Source of the DNA: an uncultured Eubacteriales bacterium
GTDB lineage: Bacteria > Bacillota > Clostridia > Oscillospirales > CAG-272
Direction: 5' to 3'
Assembly (NCBI GenBank): GCA_934462885.1
Contig: CAKSJC010000008.1
Location: 1 to 18,654 of the forward strand
Length of the DNA stretch: 18,654 bases
This document shows, piece by piece, positions 1 through 7,938 of this stretch. The position numbers and the translations under genes were made by a program. Numbering within the stretch: the stretch's first letter is position 1; each line of letters opens with the position of its first letter. The notes under the pieces are model-generated. The model was not told the DNA's origin and ran no database searches. It worked only from the letters and a program-made list of their open reading frames with translations.

Positions 1-1
1 T

Positions 2-553
2 AAAGAAGAAAACAGCGATATTTTCGGCTGGTTAACGGTAAGCGGTACAAATATCGATTATCCGGCAGTGCGCGGAGACGACAACAGTTTCTATCTTAAT
101 CACTCGTACACCGGGGAGTATCTTTCGATAGGTTCCGTATTCGCCGATTACAGATGCTCGGATCCGTCTGACGACAGAAACACCGTCTTTTATGCTCACA
201 ATATAAAAAACGGCGCAATGTTCCACGACGTTGAAAAATTCTTCGACAAGGATTTTCTCAACAAGCAGTTTATAATGCTTTCCACCGAGACCGCATTATA
301 TATTTACAAACCATTTTCAGTCTACGAATCCCGCTCAAATTACGGATATTTTAAGACTTCATTCGCAAAAGCAGACGAATTTGTCTCATTCGCAGAAGAA
401 GTCGCGGGAAATACGGAAATAATCCCGACCGATACTTCGGTGAGTTTTTTCGGCGAAAAAGACCGTATAATAACCCTGTCGACCTGCACAAATCTTTCTT
501 TCGGCAAGAGATATGTGCTTCACGCAAAGCTGATAATGACTGTCCGAAAGTGA
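2..553 (+). CDS. srtB: class B sortase, 5'-truncated by window edge
   Basis: Sortases are membrane-anchored cysteine transpeptidases that cut a sorting signal on secreted proteins and attach them to the cell wall or polymerise pili. The frame is open from base 2, so the N-terminal signal anchor lies outside the window. The visible part starts with a Gly-Trp-Leu followed by a Thr-Asn-Ile-Asp-Tyr-Pro segment, typical of the class B beta-barrel entry. All three catalytic residues are present: His in Tyr-Ala-His-Asn (codon 197-199), Cys in Thr-Leu-Ser-Thr-Cys (codon 485-487) and Arg in Gly-Lys-Arg-Tyr (codon 509-511). Spacing and C-terminal length fit a complete class B catalytic domain. It lies 25 bp upstream of rlmA and may share its transcript. 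No protein with an obvious sortase sorting signal is seen in the window, so the substrate is unknown. Confidence 0.9.
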   Translation, partial: KEENSDIFGWLTVSGTNIDYPAVRGDDNSFYLNHSYTGEYLSIGSVFADYRCSDPSDDRNTVFYAHNIKNGAMFHDVEKFFDKDFLNKQFIMLSTETALYIYKPFSVYESRSNYGYFKTSFAKADEFVSFAEEVAGNTEIIPTDTSVSFFGEKDRIITLSTCTNLSFGKRYVLHAKLIMTVRK

Positions 554-578
554 CTTATACAACAATTCGGAGGACTTT

Positions 579-1604
579 ATGACCGATGTTTTATCAATTA
601 TGAAATGTCCCGTATGCTCCGCTTCCTTTTCACGAAAAGGCAACTCTCTCGTCTGCGGAAACGGACATACATTCGATATAGCAAAAAGCGGATATGTAAA
701 TATGCTTCCTCCCGGAAAAGCAAAAAACTCAAAAACCGGAGACGAAAAAACAATGGTAAAAGCGCGTTGTGATTTTCTCTCTCTCGGTTATTATGACGGC
801 ATTGGAAATTTTGCGGCAGAACTCTTAGCTTCGCGATTTACAAATAAAGACGACCTTGTGTTATGCGACCTCGGATGCGGAGAGGGACACCACACCTGCA
901 ATATCGCAAAAAAACTCTCTTCTATGACGGGATCCGACGTTCTCGCGCTCGGATTTGACGCTTCAAAATACGCCGCAGATCGCGCTTCCAAACTCTCTCG
1001 CTCACTCTCGATGATGTCTGCCAACGGTATCGGACGAATTCCGACAGATGAAATCAAGTGTGCAGCAAAAACCGTGAAACATCCGGAGACAAATACAGCG
1101 TCTGACAAAACGATCTGCAAAACTCTTTTGACAGACTGCACAAAAACGAAAGAACAAGCCTCAAACTCACCCCGCGGAAAAAGCTTTGCTTACTTTATGC
1201 CGGCAAATATTTTCTCTCTTCCTCTTCACGAAAAGTGCGCGGACGCCGTATTAAGTATGTTCGCGCCCATCTCCGCCGAGGAATCCTACCGCATACTTAA
1301 AAAAAACGGCGTTCTTCTCGTTATTTCTTCCGGAAGAGATCACCTTTTCGAAATGCGTAAGCTCATATATGACGACGTTCATTTTTCAGACGAGCCGCCG
1401 ACGGTACCGAAAGGCTTTTTGGAGGATTCTCGTGAAAGCTTAAAATATAAAATAAACTTAAAATCCGTCGATGAAATTCGCTCGCTCTTCGTAATGACTC
1501 CGTTTTACTATAAGACCACAGAGGAAGGATATAACAGATTAATGTACAATTCATCCCTTGAGGTCACTGTACACGTAAACTTCTCAATTTTTATTGCCGA
1601 ATAA
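579..1604 (+). CDS. rlmA: 23S rRNA (guanine-N1)-methyltransferase, RlmA family, with internal insert
   Basis: RlmA enzymes use S-adenosylmethionine to methylate a guanine in hairpin 35 of 23S rRNA, G745 in RlmA(I) or G748 in the Gram-positive RlmA(II) type, next to the macrolide-binding tunnel. The N-terminal zinc site is intact: Cys10, Cys13, Cys26 and His30. It is followed by the family block Phe-Asp-Ile-Ala-Lys with Gly-Tyr-Val-Asn at 32-41. SAM motif I is Asp97-Leu-Gly-Cys-Gly-Glu-Gly103. The C-terminal block with Leu-Ile-Tyr-Asp and Met-Thr-Pro-Phe-Tyr is also family-like. At 341 residues it is about 60 longer than usual (roughly 270-285). The excess is a polar stretch at about 142-200, between motif II and the following strand. 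The ATG has a CGGAGG site 5 bases upstream. Which guanine it modifies cannot be told from sequence alone. Confidence 0.88.
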   Translation: MTDVLSIMKCPVCSASFSRKGNSLVCGNGHTFDIAKSGYVNMLPPGKAKNSKTGDEKTMVKARCDFLSLGYYDGIGNFAAELLASRFTNKDDLVLCDLGCGEGHHTCNIAKKLSSMTGSDVLALGFDASKYAADRASKLSRSLSMMSANGIGRIPTDEIKCAAKTVKHPETNTASDKTICKTLLTDCTKTKEQASNSPRGKSFAYFMPANIFSLPLHEKCADAVLSMFAPISAEESYRILKKNGVLLVISSGRDHLFEMRKLIYDDVHFSDEPPTVPKGFLEDSRESLKYKINLKSVDEIRSLFVMTPFYYKTTEEGYNRLMYNSSLEVTVHVNFSIFIAE

Positions 1605-1623
1605 GCAAAGAAAGGACGCGACA

Positions 1624-2367
1624 TTGAAATTTTCAGTAGTTATTCCGATGTTCAACGAAAAAGATATAATAGAAAGCTGCGCTTCTTCTTTGTCATCCGC
1701 ACTTGAGGAGTTTTCAGAAAAACACCGAGCAGAATACGAGATCATTTTTTCCGACGACGGATCGACTGACGGAAGCGGAGATATAATACTCCGATATAAA
1801 GAAAAAACAAAACTGCCGCACGGCGTAATCCGTCTTGTATCTTCGGCGAAAAACTGCGGAAAAGGTCATGCGGTTCGTCTGGGTATGCTTGAAGCAGACG
1901 GGGACTATATGCTCTTCACCGACAGCGATCTCGCGTACGGAACCGCCGCAGTCTGCGACATACTCGATATGATCTCATCTCCCGATAATACATCCGATAT
2001 TGTGATCGGTTCACGCGCAGCGTCAAATGACGGATACCGCGGGTATTCGACTGCTAGAAAAATCGCTTCAAAAACGTATGTAAAGTTTCTCTCCGCGTTC
2101 GCGGGCTTTGATCACACGGATTCTCAATGCGGAATTAAAGCTTTTCGCAAAGACGCTGCAAAAAAGCTGTTCGGCTGTGCCAAGGAATGCGGCTGGGCGT
2201 TTGACTTTGAGATACTCCTCCTTGCAAAAGAATTCGGGATATCCGTTGACGAATATCCCGTGTCAGTCATAAATCACCGTGAATCGAAAATACATCTTTT
2301 ACATGACAGCCTAAAAATGCTCTCCGATGTACGGCAGATCAAAAAAAGAATCAAAAATATTCATTAA
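1624..2367 (+). CDS. family 2 glycosyltransferase (dolichyl-phosphate glucosyltransferase-like fold)
   Basis: This is a GT-A fold glycosyltransferase that would move a sugar from a nucleotide donor to a lipid carrier or cell-surface glycan. It opens directly with the GT2 strand Phe-Ser-Val-Val-Ile-Pro-Met-Phe-Asn-Glu. It then shows the Ser-Asp-Asp-Gly-Ser-Thr-Asp-Gly nucleotide-sugar motif, the metal-binding Asp-Ser-Asp within Thr-Asp-Ser-Asp-Leu, and the acceptor-side Gln-Cys-Gly-Ile-Lys and Trp-Ala-Phe-Asp-Phe-Glu blocks typical of the DPM/DPG synthase-like branch. No membrane segment is evident in the 247 residues, so it is probably peripheral. I chose the TTG at 1624 because AAAGGA lies 7 bases upstream. 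A longer TTG start at 1594 would overlap rlmA but has no ribosome site. The stop overlaps the stop of the convergent hydrolase. Donor and acceptor are unknown. Confidence 0.85.
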   Translation: MKFSVVIPMFNEKDIIESCASSLSSALEEFSEKHRAEYEIIFSDDGSTDGSGDIILRYKEKTKLPHGVIRLVSSAKNCGKGHAVRLGMLEADGDYMLFTDSDLAYGTAAVCDILDMISSPDNTSDIVIGSRAASNDGYRGYSTARKIASKTYVKFLSAFAGFDHTDSQCGIKAFRKDAAKKLFGCAKECGWAFDFEILLLAKEFGISVDEYPVSVINHRESKIHLLHDSLKMLSDVRQIKKRIKNIH

Positions 2368-3206
2368 GCATAAAAATCATGCTCGCCTATCGTCATAACG
2401 TATCTGCAATTTTCAACTATCCATTTGCTTTCCGCAAGATCTTCATTTAAAAAGTACAGGATATCGTCCGATAAGCTTGAATCTTCAAGACAAATTTTCG
2501 CGGCAAGCACAGATTCTTCATTAGCCTCATTATTGATGGCTCCGTTTACGGTAGGCGTAAACTGAACCCCGTTTTTGTTATCAAATATAACGGAATATAT
2601 GCTGTCCGGGAACTCGTCCGATTCAACTCTATTTAATATAACGTTTCCGACGGCAATCTTCCCGAGAAACGGTTCGCCTCCCGATTCAGCGTTAATAATC
2701 TTCGCCATCCAGTATAATTCCTCTTCGTCGTAGTATTCGTCGCCCGATTCTATGGAAGCTCTTTCGCGTACAAGATAAGTAGTATGTTCAGCGGCGCTAT
2801 AACTTCTGCCAAAGCCAAACGCTTTTGCTATTTTTCCCAGAGGAACAAAAAGTGTTCCCTCTATCATAAATACTCCGTTTTCACACCACAGAGCACGTCC
2901 GTTCGCTTCAATGTAATCATTCTCTTCAGAAACGGAAAGTTCAAGCGAATCGGTTGTCACATAAGCCATACGGCTGTCTTCGTCCCACGAAACTACGGAA
3001 TTATCAGCCATACAGGCAAATTCTCTGAGAGAAACATACGCAGTATCGTTCTTTTCGATCACCTTTCCGTCATATTCCCATCCGTCGGCTAAGACGCGAA
3101 CGACGTCCTCATATTCAATATAACACTCAGCAGAGGCAGATAATGCCATGCTGAAAATTCCCTGAATTAATATAAATGATAAAATTATCTTTTGTATTCG
3201 TTTCAT
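2364..3206 (-). CDS. secreted SleB/CwlJ-type cell wall hydrolase with copper-amine-oxidase-like N-domain
   Basis: This predicted exported peptidoglycan hydrolase belongs to the Hydrolase_2 family of the spore-cortex-lytic enzymes SleB and CwlJ, which act as lytic transglycosylases on cortex or wall glycan. From its ATG it has 280 residues. They comprise a signal peptide (1-26, cleavage after Ala-Ser-Ala), a copper-amine-oxidase-N-like beta domain (about 37-146, with Tyr-Val-Ser-Leu-Arg-Glu and Phe-Val-Pro-Leu repeats that suggest wall binding), and the catalytic domain (about 160-280). The latter carries Asn-Ala-Glu-Ser-Gly-Gly-Glu, with likely catalytic Glu174, then Val-Ile-Leu-Asn-Arg-Val and a C-terminal Thr-Ile-Gly-Glu-His-Asp-Phe-Tyr. 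The start is set by AAAGGAGG 5 bases upstream; a longer frame to 3281 would bury the signal peptide. Whether it acts in germination or in vegetative wall turnover is not shown; its promoter looks like sigma-A. Confidence 0.87.
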   Translation of the reverse strand: MKRIQKIILSFILIQGIFSMALSASAECYIEYEDVVRVLADGWEYDGKVIEKNDTAYVSLREFACMADNSVVSWDEDSRMAYVTTDSLELSVSEENDYIEANGRALWCENGVFMIEGTLFVPLGKIAKAFGFGRSYSAAEHTTYLVRERASIESGDEYYDEEELYWMAKIINAESGGEPFLGKIAVGNVILNRVESDEFPDSIYSVIFDNKNGVQFTPTVNGAINNEANEESVLAAKICLEDSSLSDDILYFLNEDLAESKWIVENCRYVMTIGEHDFYA

Positions 3207-3269
3207 AGTTCCTCCTTTGTTTTGTGAAAAAATACAGCATAAACAGTCTTTTCTTAACCTGCCATATTG

Positions 3270-3298
3270 ATTATAACACATAAAAGACCATTTTTTAA
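3270..3298 (-). promoter_or_regulatory. sigma-A-type promoter for the SleB-type hydrolase
   Basis: On the minus strand, a perfect TATAAT (plus-strand 3270-3275) is preceded by TTAAAA (3293-3298) with a 17-base spacer. The predicted start near 3263 gives a 5' leader of about 57 nt before the hydrolase ATG. The -35 matches four of six consensus bases, so recognition rests on the strong -10 and the spacing. Confidence 0.55.
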
Positions 3299-3381
3299 CA
3301 GGTAATATGCCCCATTTTTAGGAAATTTTTCTCTGATCGATTTTCTACATTAATACGTACTGACCATATGGAGTGTTTTTA

Positions 3382-4902
3382 ATGAAAAAAAACAGATTCT
3401 GTCGGGTTTTATCGCTTTTTTCGGCTATGCTTGCCGCAATGCAGTTTTCTTCATGCGGTCTTGTAACAGTTACCGATATGCGCGCCGAATCCGAGGATAA
3501 AAAAACCGAATTTGAACAAAACAACACCGAAAACAAAAATAACGATGATACCGATAAAAAAGATCCTCCCTCTAAACTCGTTCTTCCGGAAATAAAGGAT
3601 TATCTCTCCGAGTTTGACGGAATAAACTATAAAAACGACGTGCTTGTCATAACTTCACCGGATACGGAAAAGTTTTCCCCCGATGAAGAAACCCCGGAGA
3701 TGATATCGGAATCTGTGTACCTCCGTAACAGGCGTGCGGAAGAAGCTGTCGGAATAAAAATCGTCACGCGCCGCGGAGAAATAAACGCTATGCTTGATAA
3801 AACAAAAAGCTCTGCCGAGTCCGGAACTTTTTTTACAGATATTCTAATGATACCCATATACAAGTTCGGATATTACGCAATAGATTCTCTTCTTCTCGAT
3901 ATGCGTTCTGTTCGGTCGTTCGATCCGTCCGCAGAATATTTTAATTCATCCGCCGCATCCGCCGTATCGGGAGGCTTTGCGACGCTCGGCATAACCGGAA
4001 ACGAAGCAGTTTCTCCTGATTCATATACGTCGGTTCTTGCTAACAAAGACATACTACAAAACGCCGGAGCAGACATATCTGAACTATACGCTTCAGCGTC
4101 TAAAGGAAGCTGGACGTACGATTTACTCTTTGAATATACCGCCGCGGTTGACGCACTATCTGACGCATCTCTTTCTCTTACGTCGGAGGTTGCCGACAGC
4201 AGACTTTCAGATATCGTTTTCACATCATCCGGTTGTGATTTCGTTTTCGGTCTTCACACCAAAACCCCGCGTATCGGTTTTACTCCCTCAAGCTCAGAAA
4301 AAGCTATAAACAACATAAAAAAGCTTCTTTCCGCAAAAAAAACTTCAAAAGAAAAAAACTCTTCAAAGGATATAAGCGCCTCGGAGCTGTTCTCTTCGGG
4401 AAGATCGGCGTTTCATATACAATCACTCGGAATGCTCGTTTCTCTTGCTGATTCTGAGACGGAATTTGCTATACTTCCTCTTCCGAAAAGCGAAGAAGCC
4501 GGAAATTACCGCACGCTTATATCAAATAACGAAACTCTTTTTGCGGTTCCGAAAAACCATCGCGCTCCCGAATATGCGGTAACATCGCTCTCCGCGATAT
4601 GCGCAGCGTCCTCCGGAATGTACTCTGAGTATGTTAATTACGCTTTTTCAAATATACTGCGGGACGCGGACAGCGCCAATATGCTTGATATAATATTAAG
4701 CTCGGCTGTCTTTGATTTTGCTTTCGCCTACGGCGGAGTATACCCCGATATAGCGGCGGCGACATACAAGCTTGTCAGAAGCGCGTCTGATATAGAAGAT
4801 ATTCCGGCAGTATACGAAGAACTCGAAAAAAAAGCCGCGGTATGCTTTACAGAGAACGTAAATATAAAAAAAGCGGAATTCAAAAAACCGAAAGAAAAAT
4901 AA
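3382..4902 (+). CDS. extracellular solute-binding-type lipoprotein, orphan
   Basis: This 506-residue lipoprotein resembles family 1 extracellular solute-binding proteins of clostridial ABC importers. It has a Lys-rich start, a hydrophobic segment and a lipobox-like Phe-Ser-Ser-Cys near residue 25. A low-complexity Asp/Glu/Asn/Lys linker follows (about 38-62). The folded part has a Tyr-Leu-Arg-Asn-Arg-Arg-Ala-Glu-Glu-Ala helix followed by Gly-Ile-Lys-Ile, a Gly-Ser-Trp-Thr-Tyr-Asp motif in the middle, and an Ile-Leu-Pro-Leu-Pro-Lys hinge segment; all are common in this group. No permease or ATPase gene lies next to it, so either it pairs with a transporter elsewhere or it has taken another surface role. 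The ATG at 3382 is preceded by GGAG 8 bases upstream; a GTG at 3373 lacks a site. The ligand cannot be inferred. The assignment rests on fold-level resemblance and is moderate. Confidence 0.65.
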   Translation: MKKNRFCRVLSLFSAMLAAMQFSSCGLVTVTDMRAESEDKKTEFEQNNTENKNNDDTDKKDPPSKLVLPEIKDYLSEFDGINYKNDVLVITSPDTEKFSPDEETPEMISESVYLRNRRAEEAVGIKIVTRRGEINAMLDKTKSSAESGTFFTDILMIPIYKFGYYAIDSLLLDMRSVRSFDPSAEYFNSSAASAVSGGFATLGITGNEAVSPDSYTSVLANKDILQNAGADISELYASASKGSWTYDLLFEYTAAVDALSDASLSLTSEVADSRLSDIVFTSSGCDFVFGLHTKTPRIGFTPSSSEKAINNIKKLLSAKKTSKEKNSSKDISASELFSSGRSAFHIQSLGMLVSLADSETEFAILPLPKSEEAGNYRTLISNNETLFAVPKNHRAPEYAVTSLSAICAASSGMYSEYVNYAFSNILRDADSANMLDIILSSAVFDFAFAYGGVYPDIAAATYKLVRSASDIEDIPAVYEELEKKAAVCFTENVNIKKAEFKKPKEK

Positions 4903-5101
4903 AAAAACTATCTCTTTTTTCATTATATATGCAGGCAAAAGCTTAGATTTTCTACCTCATTTCAAATAAAACCCGAAAAGAGATACTGAAAAATTCAAGT
5001 GGAAAACGACGCTGAAATTGTAAACGACTTAACCGAACGTATCCTTCTGTCCGTTTTCTTCAAGAGTTTTCATAAAAATTAATCAAAATTATCACAATCA
5101 T

Positions 5102-5139
5102 AAACGGGGAAAACTTTTCTAAAGAAGTTTTCCCCGTTT
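5102..5139. terminator. bidirectional intrinsic terminator
   Basis: A perfect 15-bp inverted repeat (arms 5102-5116 and 5125-5139) with an 8-base loop has a GGGG/CCCC core and A/T-rich outer ends, so it gives a U-run in either direction. It lies between two convergent units and probably ends both the solute-binding gene and the his operon, 32 bases past the hisIE stop. The rest of 4903-5170 holds nothing I recognise. Confidence 0.88.
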
Positions 5140-5170
5140 TATTTGCGCCGCCTCCGATCTCTGTGCTTGT

Positions 5171-5818
5171 TTATTTCATTTTTTCTTGTTTTATTTTATG
5201 ATCGACCACATGGCGGATTGACAGCTCACGCAGAATATCGTCGTAAGAAATCCCCATTTCCACCATCAAAACCAAAACGTGGTATATAAGATCGCATATT
5301 TCATATACAGTCTCGCCGCGATCTTTGCCGCATCCGGCTATTATAACCTCCGTCGATTCCTCTCCGACTTTTTTCAGTATTTTGTCCATTCCCTTTTCGA
5401 AAAGATACGTAGTATAAGATCCGTCTACCGGGGAAGTTTTTCTTCCCTCGATAACTCTCATAAGAGACTTAATCGAAAACTCGGAAAGCTTTTCACTTTT
5501 GTATATATCTTCACAGAAGCAGGATTCAGCTCCCGTATGACACGCCGGTCCGTCTTTCTTCACAAGCACAAGAAGAGCGTCACGGTCGCAGTCCGCAGTG
5601 ATCTTCACTATGTGCTGGACATTTCCGCTGCTTTCTCCCTTACGCCACAGCTCGCCGCGCGATCTGGACCAAAAGCACGTGCGTTCTTCTTTCATGGAAA
5701 TTTCAAGGCTTTCTTTGTTCATATACGCGAGCGTCAGAATTTCTTTTGTAAGATAATCGACGACAATCGCCGGAATAAGTCCGTTCTTATCAAATTTCAG
5801 TTCGTTTATATCAAACAT
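5171..5818 (-). CDS. hisIE: bifunctional phosphoribosyl-AMP cyclohydrolase / phosphoribosyl-ATP pyrophosphohydrolase (HisIE)
   Basis: This enzyme catalyses the second and third steps of histidine synthesis: removal of pyrophosphate from phosphoribosyl-ATP (HisE), then opening of the adenine ring of phosphoribosyl-AMP (HisI). The 215 residues contain the cyclohydrolase at about 1-105. Its metal-binding Asp76-Cys77-Asp78-Arg-Asp80 and zinc-ligand cysteines 77, 93 and 100 are visible, along with Trp-Arg-Lys-Gly-Glu-Ser-Ser-Gly. The pyrophosphohydrolase lies at about 120-215, with Lys-Val-Gly-Glu-Glu-Ser-Thr-Glu at 150-157 and Glu-Ile-Cys-Asp-Leu-Ile-Tyr-His, the alpha-helical MazG-like metal site. 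It is the last gene of the operon. I chose the ATG at 5818 because AGGTGGAG lies just upstream; a GTG at 5827 abuts the hisF stop and is an alternative. Confidence 0.95.
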   Translation of the reverse strand: MFDINELKFDKNGLIPAIVVDYLTKEILTLAYMNKESLEISMKEERTCFWSRSRGELWRKGESSGNVQHIVKITADCDRDALLVLVKKDGPACHTGAESCFCEDIYKSEKLSEFSIKSLMRVIEGRKTSPVDGSYTTYLFEKGMDKILKKVGEESTEVIIAGCGKDRGETVYEICDLIYHVLVLMVEMGISYDDILRELSIRHVVDHKIKQEKMK

Positions 5819-5827
5819 TTTCTCCAC

Positions 5828-6586
5828 CTATATCCTTACGTTTATCCCGCTTGCGGCGAGTTCCTTTTTCAATTCTCCGATCTTCACTTCACCGAAATGG
5901 AATATCGACGCCGCCAGTCCAGCGTCTATATCCGGTATTTCCGTAAACAGCTCGATAAAATCTTGTATAGATCCGGCTCCTCCTGACGCTATCACGGGAA
6001 CTTTTGCAAAATCGCATATTTTTCGGAGCATTTCTATGTCAAAACCGTTCTTCATTCCGTCGGCGTCTATACTGTTTACGACGATCTCCCCCGCTCCCGA
6101 CTCGATTCCGCAGCGTATCCATTCTATTCCGTCAAGTCTCGTATCGACGCGTCCGCCTTTTGCGAAAAGGTGCATCTTTCCTTTCTCTCTTTTAATATCG
6201 CATGAGAGTACAACACACTGACTTCCGTATCTTTTCGCAGCCTCTTCAATAAGCGCGGGGTTTTTTATCGCACCGGAATTTACCGACACTTTATCCGCGC
6301 CGCTTTTTAACACTCTCTCAAAATCCGCGAGAGTGTTAATCCCTCCTCCTACTGTCAGGGGGATATAAACCTTCTTTGCAACTTCTTTCAGTATATCTGA
6401 AAAGAGAGCTCTTTCTTCAACCGACGCCGTTATATCGTAAAACACTAGCTCATCGGCGCCCTCCTTGCTGTAATATTCCGCAAGCTCCACAGGTGAAGAT
6501 ACGTCGGAAAGTCCGGTAAAGTTCACCCCTTTTACGACCCGTCCGTTCTTAACGTCAAGGCACGGTATTATTCTCTTTGTTATCAT
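5828..6586 (-). CDS. hisF: imidazole glycerol phosphate synthase, cyclase subunit HisF
   Basis: HisF is the (beta-alpha)8-barrel subunit that joins ammonia from HisH to PRFAR, giving imidazole glycerol phosphate and AICAR. The 252-residue length is normal. The general acid/base aspartates are in their standard places: Asp11 in Ile-Pro-Cys-Leu-Asp-Val-Lys and Asp130 in Ser-Cys-Asp-Ile-Lys. The phosphate-binding Val-Gly-Gly-Gly-Ile and Ala-Ser-Gly-Gly-Ala-Gly loops are intact. The ATG overlaps the hisA stop by 4 bases (ATGA), suggesting translational coupling, and GGAGGG lies upstream. The open frame continues upstream into hisA, but the family start is unmistakable. It should form a heterodimer with the HisH encoded two genes upstream. 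Confidence 0.97.
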   Translation of the reverse strand: MITKRIIPCLDVKNGRVVKGVNFTGLSDVSSPVELAEYYSKEGADELVFYDITASVEERALFSDILKEVAKKVYIPLTVGGGINTLADFERVLKSGADKVSVNSGAIKNPALIEEAAKRYGSQCVVLSCDIKREKGKMHLFAKGGRVDTRLDGIEWIRCGIESGAGEIVVNSIDADGMKNGFDIEMLRKICDFAKVPVIASGGAGSIQDFIELFTEIPDIDAGLAASIFHFGEVKIGELKKELAASGINVRI

Positions 6587-7302
6587 ATTCCCTCCGCACA
6601 ACGCACAGCTTCTTTTAAGTCGATTCTTCCGTCGTAAAGTGCTCGTCCGATTATCGCTCCGTATACGTTCATTTCCGAAAGAGCAATTATATCTTCCAGC
6701 GAGCATACGCCTCCCGAAGCTATGATATCAAACTGATATTTCTCAGAAATCTCACGGTAGAGTTCAAGATTCGTTCCGCCCATCGCGCCGTCCTTTGAAA
6801 TATCGGTACAGATTACGGTCTTTACTCCTATTTCTGCGATACCGTCAAGAAAACTTCTGTAATCTATCCCGTCGTCCTCTATCCAACCGGAAAGCGCAAC
6901 GTGACCGTTTTTTATGTCAACTCCGACTGCGATCTTTTCACCATATTCTGAAAGCGCTCTTTTCAAAAAAGCAGGATCTCTCACCGCCGCTGTTCCGAGT
7001 ATCACACGACCCGCACCTTTTGAAATGTAGGATTCCGCTGTTTCAAGACTGCGTATTCCTCCTCCGACCTCGACAAACATTTCGCATTTCCCGACAATAT
7101 TTTTTACTACTCCGTAGTTTATGGCGCGTCCCGTTTTTGCGCCGTCAAGATCAACCACGTGAAGCATATCCGCTCCCGCAGCAAAAAAGCCTTTGGCAAC
7201 ACGAATCGGATCGTCGGAATACACCGTCATCCTGTCGTAATCTCCTTTATAAAGGCGCACAACGCTCCCTTTTGAAAGATCTATTGCAGGTATTATTTTC
7301 AT
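6583..7302 (-). CDS. hisA: ProFAR isomerase HisA
   Basis: HisA is the Amadori isomerase that converts ProFAR to PRFAR, the fourth step of the pathway. It is a (beta-alpha)8 barrel of 239 residues, the usual length. Catalytic aspartates Asp8 (Ile-Pro-Ala-Ile-Asp-Leu) and Asp129 (Val-Gly-Val-Asp-Ile) are present. So are the half-barrel phosphate motifs Val-Gly-Gly-Gly-Ile-Arg and Ala-Ser-Gly-Gly-Val, and Thr-Asp-Ile-Ser-Lys-Asp-Gly at about 165-171. A purine-rich GAGGGGG precedes the ATG at 7302. It lies 18 bases downstream of hisH and overlaps hisF. In some actinobacteria the homologue (PriA) also serves tryptophan synthesis; nothing here argues for that. Confidence 0.96.
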   Translation of the reverse strand: MKIIPAIDLSKGSVVRLYKGDYDRMTVYSDDPIRVAKGFFAAGADMLHVVDLDGAKTGRAINYGVVKNIVGKCEMFVEVGGGIRSLETAESYISKGAGRVILGTAAVRDPAFLKRALSEYGEKIAVGVDIKNGHVALSGWIEDDGIDYRSFLDGIAEIGVKTVICTDISKDGAMGGTNLELYREISEKYQFDIIASGGVCSLEDIIALSEMNVYGAIIGRALYDGRIDLKEAVRCAEGI

Positions 7303-7320
7303 ATATGCCCCCTCGTTTCC

Positions 7321-7938
7321 TTAGATTTTGCAGAAAGAGCGGAGTATTTTCAACCCCGTCTCTCCGCTTTTTTCGGGGTGAAACTGTACGCCGAACACGT
7401 TTTCTCCGTTTCCGACAGCAGCTGTAAGCTTTGCTTTGTACTCGGTATAAGCGATTTCTGCATCTCCGCATCCCGCCGCATAATACGAATGCACGAAATA
7501 TGCGTGCTCCCCCTCGGATATATCTTCAAATATCGGAGATTTCTTCCGATCTTTCGGAAAATAAAGTGCGTTCCAACCGATATGCGGTATCTTTAATCCC
7601 GCGGGGATCTTTTCCGCTATCGGCAATACAACGCCATCTATAAGCCCTAAACCTTCGTGTTCTCCGAATTCCGTGCTTTTTTTAAGGAGAAGCTGCATAC
7701 CGAGACATATGCCTAAAAGCGGCTTTTTATCAGCCGAGGAAATCACCGCGTTCCAAAGACCGCTGTTTTTTAATTTTTCGGCTGCGTCTCCGAATGCTCC
7801 GACACCCGGAAGAATTATGCGCTCCGCATGTTCTATCTCTTTCTCGTCCGACGTCAGAACTGCCTTTTCCCCTATATACTCAAGGGAACTGCACAGTGAA
7901 AAAATATTTCCGACTCCGTAATCTATTATCGCTGTCAT
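7321..7938 (-). CDS. hisH: imidazole glycerol phosphate synthase, glutaminase subunit HisH
   Basis: HisH is the class I glutamine amidotransferase that releases ammonia from glutamine and channels it into the HisF barrel. The 205-residue protein has the nucleophile elbow Gly-Ile-Cys78-Leu-Gly-Met-Gln, the oxyanion-strand Leu-Pro-Gly-Val-Gly-Ala-Phe near 43-49, and the His/Glu pair in Gln-Phe-His-Pro-Glu-Lys near residue 187. The catalytic triad is therefore complete. Its ATG shares one base with the hisB stop (TAATG arrangement), with a GGGAG site upstream. The open frame extends further upstream in phase, but that sequence is hisB in another frame. Confidence 0.97.
   Translation of the reverse strand: MTAIIDYGVGNIFSLCSSLEYIGEKAVLTSDEKEIEHAERIILPGVGAFGDAAEKLKNSGLWNAVISSADKKPLLGICLGMQLLLKKSTEFGEHEGLGLIDGVVLPIAEKIPAGLKIPHIGWNALYFPKDRKKSPIFEDISEGEHAYFVHSYYAAGCGDAEIAYTEYKAKLTAAVGNGENVFGVQFHPEKSGETGLKILRSFCKI

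Noticed and set aside
1594..1623. Upstream TTG start for the glycosyltransferase
   Set aside because: It lies inside rlmA with no ribosome site, while the TTG at 1624 has AAAGGA at good spacing and matches the usual GT2 N-terminus.
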